DNA of 64,000 bases from contig NW_017567002.1 in NCBI RefSeq assembly GCF_001661265.1, positions 1-64,000 of the forward strand, written 5' to 3'. This DNA comes from Saitoella complicata NRRL Y-17804 (taxonomy: Eukaryota; Ascomycota; Saitoellomycetes; Saitoellales; Saitoellaceae). Numbering within the stretch: the stretch's first letter is position 1; every line of letters begins with the position of its first letter. Below the pieces are notes generated by a model. The model saw only the letters and a program-made list of their open reading frames with translations. It had not been told where the DNA came from and ran no database searches. A program made the translations under genes and the position numbers. Positions 62,901 to 64,000 of the stretch are shown piece after piece.

Positions 62901-63379
62901 TCGACGTTTGCGTCGGGGGAGAAGAAGACGTTACCGACGGCGTATTGACCTGGAGCTGGTAACGTAGCGGAAGAGGAAGAGGAAAACGAGGACGCGAATT
63001 CGTGGGCAAAGAATCCGTGGGGGATGGATGTCATCACACCTGCACCATCACCATCGCGGGAATCGGCGCCGACTGCACCGCGGTGGGAGAGATTACAGAG
63101 GAGGTTGCGAGCTGTGAAACACCAAATTAGTCTCCTTCCTTTGCCGAGGAACAGGTTCATGAGCTTACCATCACTAACAATCTTATGACTAGCAACACCC
63201 TTGATATGACATGTAAATCCCACACCACAGGCGTCTTTCTCGTAGTCTGGATCATATAGCCCTTGCTTGGTGGGAAGCGCACCAGCCCAGGATGGGTTGG
63301 AGGGAGTGTTTTCGTAGTTGTAGATGGGAGCGTCGGCGTGAGGTTCGATGATCAAGTCGCCATCGTTCGGGATGGCCAT
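56957..63379 (-). CDS. GLT1: Glutamate synthase [NADH] (GOGAT)
   Basis: Converts glutamine plus 2-oxoglutarate to two glutamates using NADH, the second half of the GS/GOGAT ammonium-assimilation route. Exons 63379-63169 and 63111-56957, with a 57-bp intron (GTAAGC..GACTAAT..TTTCACAG, phase 1), give 2121 residues, the usual fungal length. The N-terminal glutaminase Cys is at ~51 in KDACGVGF, after a short propeptide. The FMN domain (~900-1270) includes HDGGTGASRWTGIKYAG, and the 3Fe-4S cysteine region CHLNTCPVGVATQ is clear. A GXGXG beta-helix domain follows, then the fused small-subunit part with CMDCGVPFCQ, CPAPCEGACVLG and two dinucleotide folds (VIGSGPAGLAAADQL, VIGGGDTGNDC). The start is ATG 63379. 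Confidence 0.97.
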   Translation of the reverse strand: MAIPNDGDLIIEPHADAPIYNYENTPSNPSWAGALPTKQGLYDPDYEKDACGVGFTCHIKGVASHKIVSDGKLMNLFLGKGRRLIWCFTARNLLCNLSHRGAVGADSRDGDGAGVMTSIPHGFFAHEFASSFSSSSSATLPAPGQYAVGNVFFSPDANVEAESRATFEGIAEGLGLRVLGWRRVPRDSTLLGPSARSREPTILQPFVVLENLGDEASFDEKHFERQLFVLRKSATHQIGLHNWFYISSLSSHSIVYKGQLSPSQVYAYYHDLNSYRYEAHFALVHSRFSTNTFPSWDRAQPMRWAAHNGEINTLRGNKNWQRAREGLMHSLELGDKLDMVYPIIEEGGSDSAAFDNVLELLVINGVLSLPEAVMVMVPEAWQDQPLMEEKKRGFYQWAACLMEPWDGPALFTFADGRYCGANLDRNGLRPCRYYILDDDIMIVASEVGTISVEPERVVKKGRLQPGRMLLVDTLEGRVVDDSELKKRVSERCDFQAWVENQLVTMPEVISTLKSRDDMLLAPLLDGTGVAEDPRMLAFGYTLEQLNLILAPMAASSKEALGSMGNDGPLAVLATQPRSIYDYFRQLFAQVTNPPIDPIRESIVMSLECYVGPQGNVLEMNPEQAHRLLMPSPVLSIEDFNALKRIGEVHDDWTVRTIDCTVAKAEGEDGYVRALDRICEEAGKAIQEGIKVIILSDRETGPERVALSGLLSCGTVHHHLVRNKLRAKVALVVETAEAREVHHLCVLLGYGADAICPYLAIEAILKLHRENALKTNLSVEECIENFRHACDGGILKVMSKMGISTLQSYKGAQIFEALGLDHEVIDKCFAGTASRIKGATFKYIAQDAFSFHERGWPTRDTVHVNGLPESGEYHWRDGGDPHVNDPASIANLQDAVRAKNQKSYEAYSKTAYESIKACTLRGMLDFDFEGATPVPIEQVEPWTEIVSRFVTGAMSYGSISMESHSALAIAMNRLGGKSNTGEGGEDPERSIPMANGDTMRSAIKQVASGRFGVTSYYLSDSDELQIKMAQGAKPGEGGELPGHKVSQSIAKTRHSTPGVGLISPPPHHDIYSIEDLKQLIYDLKCSNPHARVSVKLVSEVGVGIVASGVAKAKADHILISGHDGGTGASRWTGIKYAGLPWELGLAETHQTLVLNDLRGRVVVQTDGQIRTGRDVAVACLLGAEEWGFATTPLIALGCIMMRKCHLNTCPVGVATQDEALRKKFVGQPEHVINFFYYVAEELRGIMAKLGFRTINEMVGRSDKLFARKDNRNLKTRNIDLSPILTPAFKLRPGAATYNVRKQDHRLYTRLDNKLIFEAEESLEKGLPTRIECDILNTDRALGATLSNKVSRKYGEKGLPADTIHVSIKGSAGQSFGAFLAPGITLELEGDANDYVGKGLSGGRLVIYPPKASTFLSEENIIIGNVCLYGATSGSSFFRGVAAERFAVRNSGATTVVEGVGDHGCEYMTGGRVVILGPTGRNFAAGMSGGIAYVFDMTQDFASKVNSEMIELSVLDDPSEIAFLRGLIEDHAHYTGSEVAQRILDHFSHYLPRFVKVLPTDYKRVLAEQAAKAEEAKKAEYPLPLLPENSIRVQHEKMQKAEIEAKKKKEEAKVMDLEDSVLDGTNEKRKVAVLDKTRGFMKYKRQLDRYRDPKKRTKDWNELNARLPDNELKVQTARCMDCGVPFCQSDSGCPVSNIIPKWNELVFQDRWKDALDRLLMTNNFPEFTGRVCPAPCEGACVLGINESPVGIKSVELAIIEVGFERGYVKACPPQHRTGKKVAVIGSGPAGLAAADQLNKAGHTVTVYERADRPGGLLMYGIPNMKLDKGIVQRRLDLMSEEGVTFITGVEVGKDLDVKDLKAESDAIVVTTGATIPRDLGIPNRNLDGIHFAMQFLHKNTQSLLDSKHEDQKYIDAKDKHVIVIGGGDTGNDCIGTSVRHGAKSVTNFELLPQPPPQRAKDNPWPQYPRVFKVDYGHAEVQAHYGKDPREYCIMSTEFVSDGNGKVKGVNTIRVEWTQNEAGQWSMKKLPGTEKFFQADIILLAMGFLGPEETVAESLNLKRDPRTNIDAKFGEFSTSEMGVFAAGDCRRGQSLIVHAINEGRQAARSVDLYLMHDSRLPAAGGIEKRDLLKIAENEIAVSA

Positions 63380-64000
63380 CGTACGGAGAGAGCTCGTTCT
63401 CACGTTTCGTTTTGCTTTGCTATTGTGCGGCAAGCTCTCAAGTTTGTGGGTGAAGTCAAAAGAAGAGGAGGAGGGATCGGACGGGATGGAGGTCTATATT
63501 GGATGCGACGAGACGAGGGGGGGGAAGTCTACAGGCTCTGTGTGAAAGCGCATCCGATGATTGGTCAACCCCGCAACTGATCACTGATAAGAACACTGTG
63601 GGTTGCGAGATAGGAACGAAATGGAGATGGATTGGATCAGTCAATTGCACAGCGAGAACAGCCGAACATCCTCAATTGACCAAGCGAAGGCTTCCTCTAC
63701 TTCCAATTGACCAAGCGAAGGCTTCGGGTCAACTCGGCGTCCTCTTCTTTATCTTGGGCTCATGCTTAGATCTGCCACTTACAGAAGGTTTACGGTCCGC
63801 ACCCGCCGCAGTCGGTCGCGTCGGATTGCGCGCGTAGAAAAGGACGTCGACGTCGGGCAGGCACACACCGTGAAAGAACGAGTGTCAAGAGCTGGAAGAT
63901 GGGATGCGATGCACTCTATCTCTACTGCAAATGGCGTACGAGATGGGCATCGAAGGCGGGGTCAACTCCTCCGCCGACATTTTCTCCCGCCCGCTGCCGG
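63380..64000. other. GLT1 upstream region
   Basis: About 620 bp of promoter-side sequence to the window edge. No gene is supported here. It contains a 22-bp direct repeat described separately. Confidence 0.5.
63673..63725. repeat. 22-bp direct repeat in the GLT1 upstream region
   Basis: The 22-bp unit beginning CAATTGACCAAGCG and ending AAGGCTTC occurs at 63673-63694 and again at 63704-63725, with a 9-bp spacer. It lies about 295-345 bp upstream of the GLT1 ATG and could be a duplicated regulator site. Confidence 0.9.

Noticed and set aside
1-64000. CRISPR array, prokaryotic operon or phage elements
   Set aside because: No regularly spaced repeats, and every recognisable gene is eukaryotic with introns.

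Overview
The window is the left end of a chromosome from a filamentous ascomycete fungus (Pezizomycotina-like). It opens with about 24 perfect CCCTAA telomere units (TTAGGG-type G strand). It then carries single-copy eukaryotic genes with short GT..AG introns (mostly 50-70 bp) that contain CTAAC/CTGAC-like branch sites. The gene set supports the placement: an EDE1-type endocytic scaffold, HSF1, NOP2, PIN4, a PHO88/SND3 homologue, NADH-GOGAT, an Ascomycota-type Myb-like family, and secreted pepsin-like and small secreted proteins. The species cannot be named from sequence alone.

Layout. 0-6.6 kb: telomere, an amino-acid permease whose stop codon lies only 48 bp from the telomere repeats, a small secreted protein built from an exon-spanning tandem duplication, a membrane-anchored alpha/beta hydrolase, and an unknown protein ending in a CaaX-like box. 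7-14 kb: tRNA-Glu(CTC), NOP2, HSF1, a cytochrome P450 and a small secreted cysteine protein. 14-16.4 kb: sparse, with one unresolved reading frame and a second identical tRNA-Glu. 16.4-25.4 kb: EDE1, a UPF0047/YjbQ protein, and UFD1 divergent from CMC2. 25.4-29.5 kb: a gene-poor stretch whose minus strand holds spliced-looking but frame-disrupted coding sequence. 29.6-36.3 kb: an accessory block with a basic unknown protein, a SnoaL-like protein, a decayed gene, and three small Myb/SANT-like paralogues side by side. 36.5-42 kb: a nitrilase-superfamily amidase, cofilin (whose first coding exon is only the ATG) and PIN4. 42.3-47.7 kb: a 1438-residue multi-zinc-finger protein and a fourth Myb-like gene. 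48-53.7 kb: CWC27, PHO88, a third tRNA-Glu, RAD14 and an IPA1/UBE3D-like protein. 54-64 kb: a secreted aspartic protease and GLT1.

Most genes are unrelated housekeeping functions (ribosome biogenesis, ERAD, splicing, nucleotide excision repair, endocytosis, ammonium assimilation), so there is no operon-like or biosynthetic-cluster logic. The unusual parts are the missing subtelomeric buffer, the Myb-like group, the zinc-finger giant, and the exon-duplicated secreted protein. All exon boundaries were inferred by eye from splice signals and frame continuity, without transcript data.
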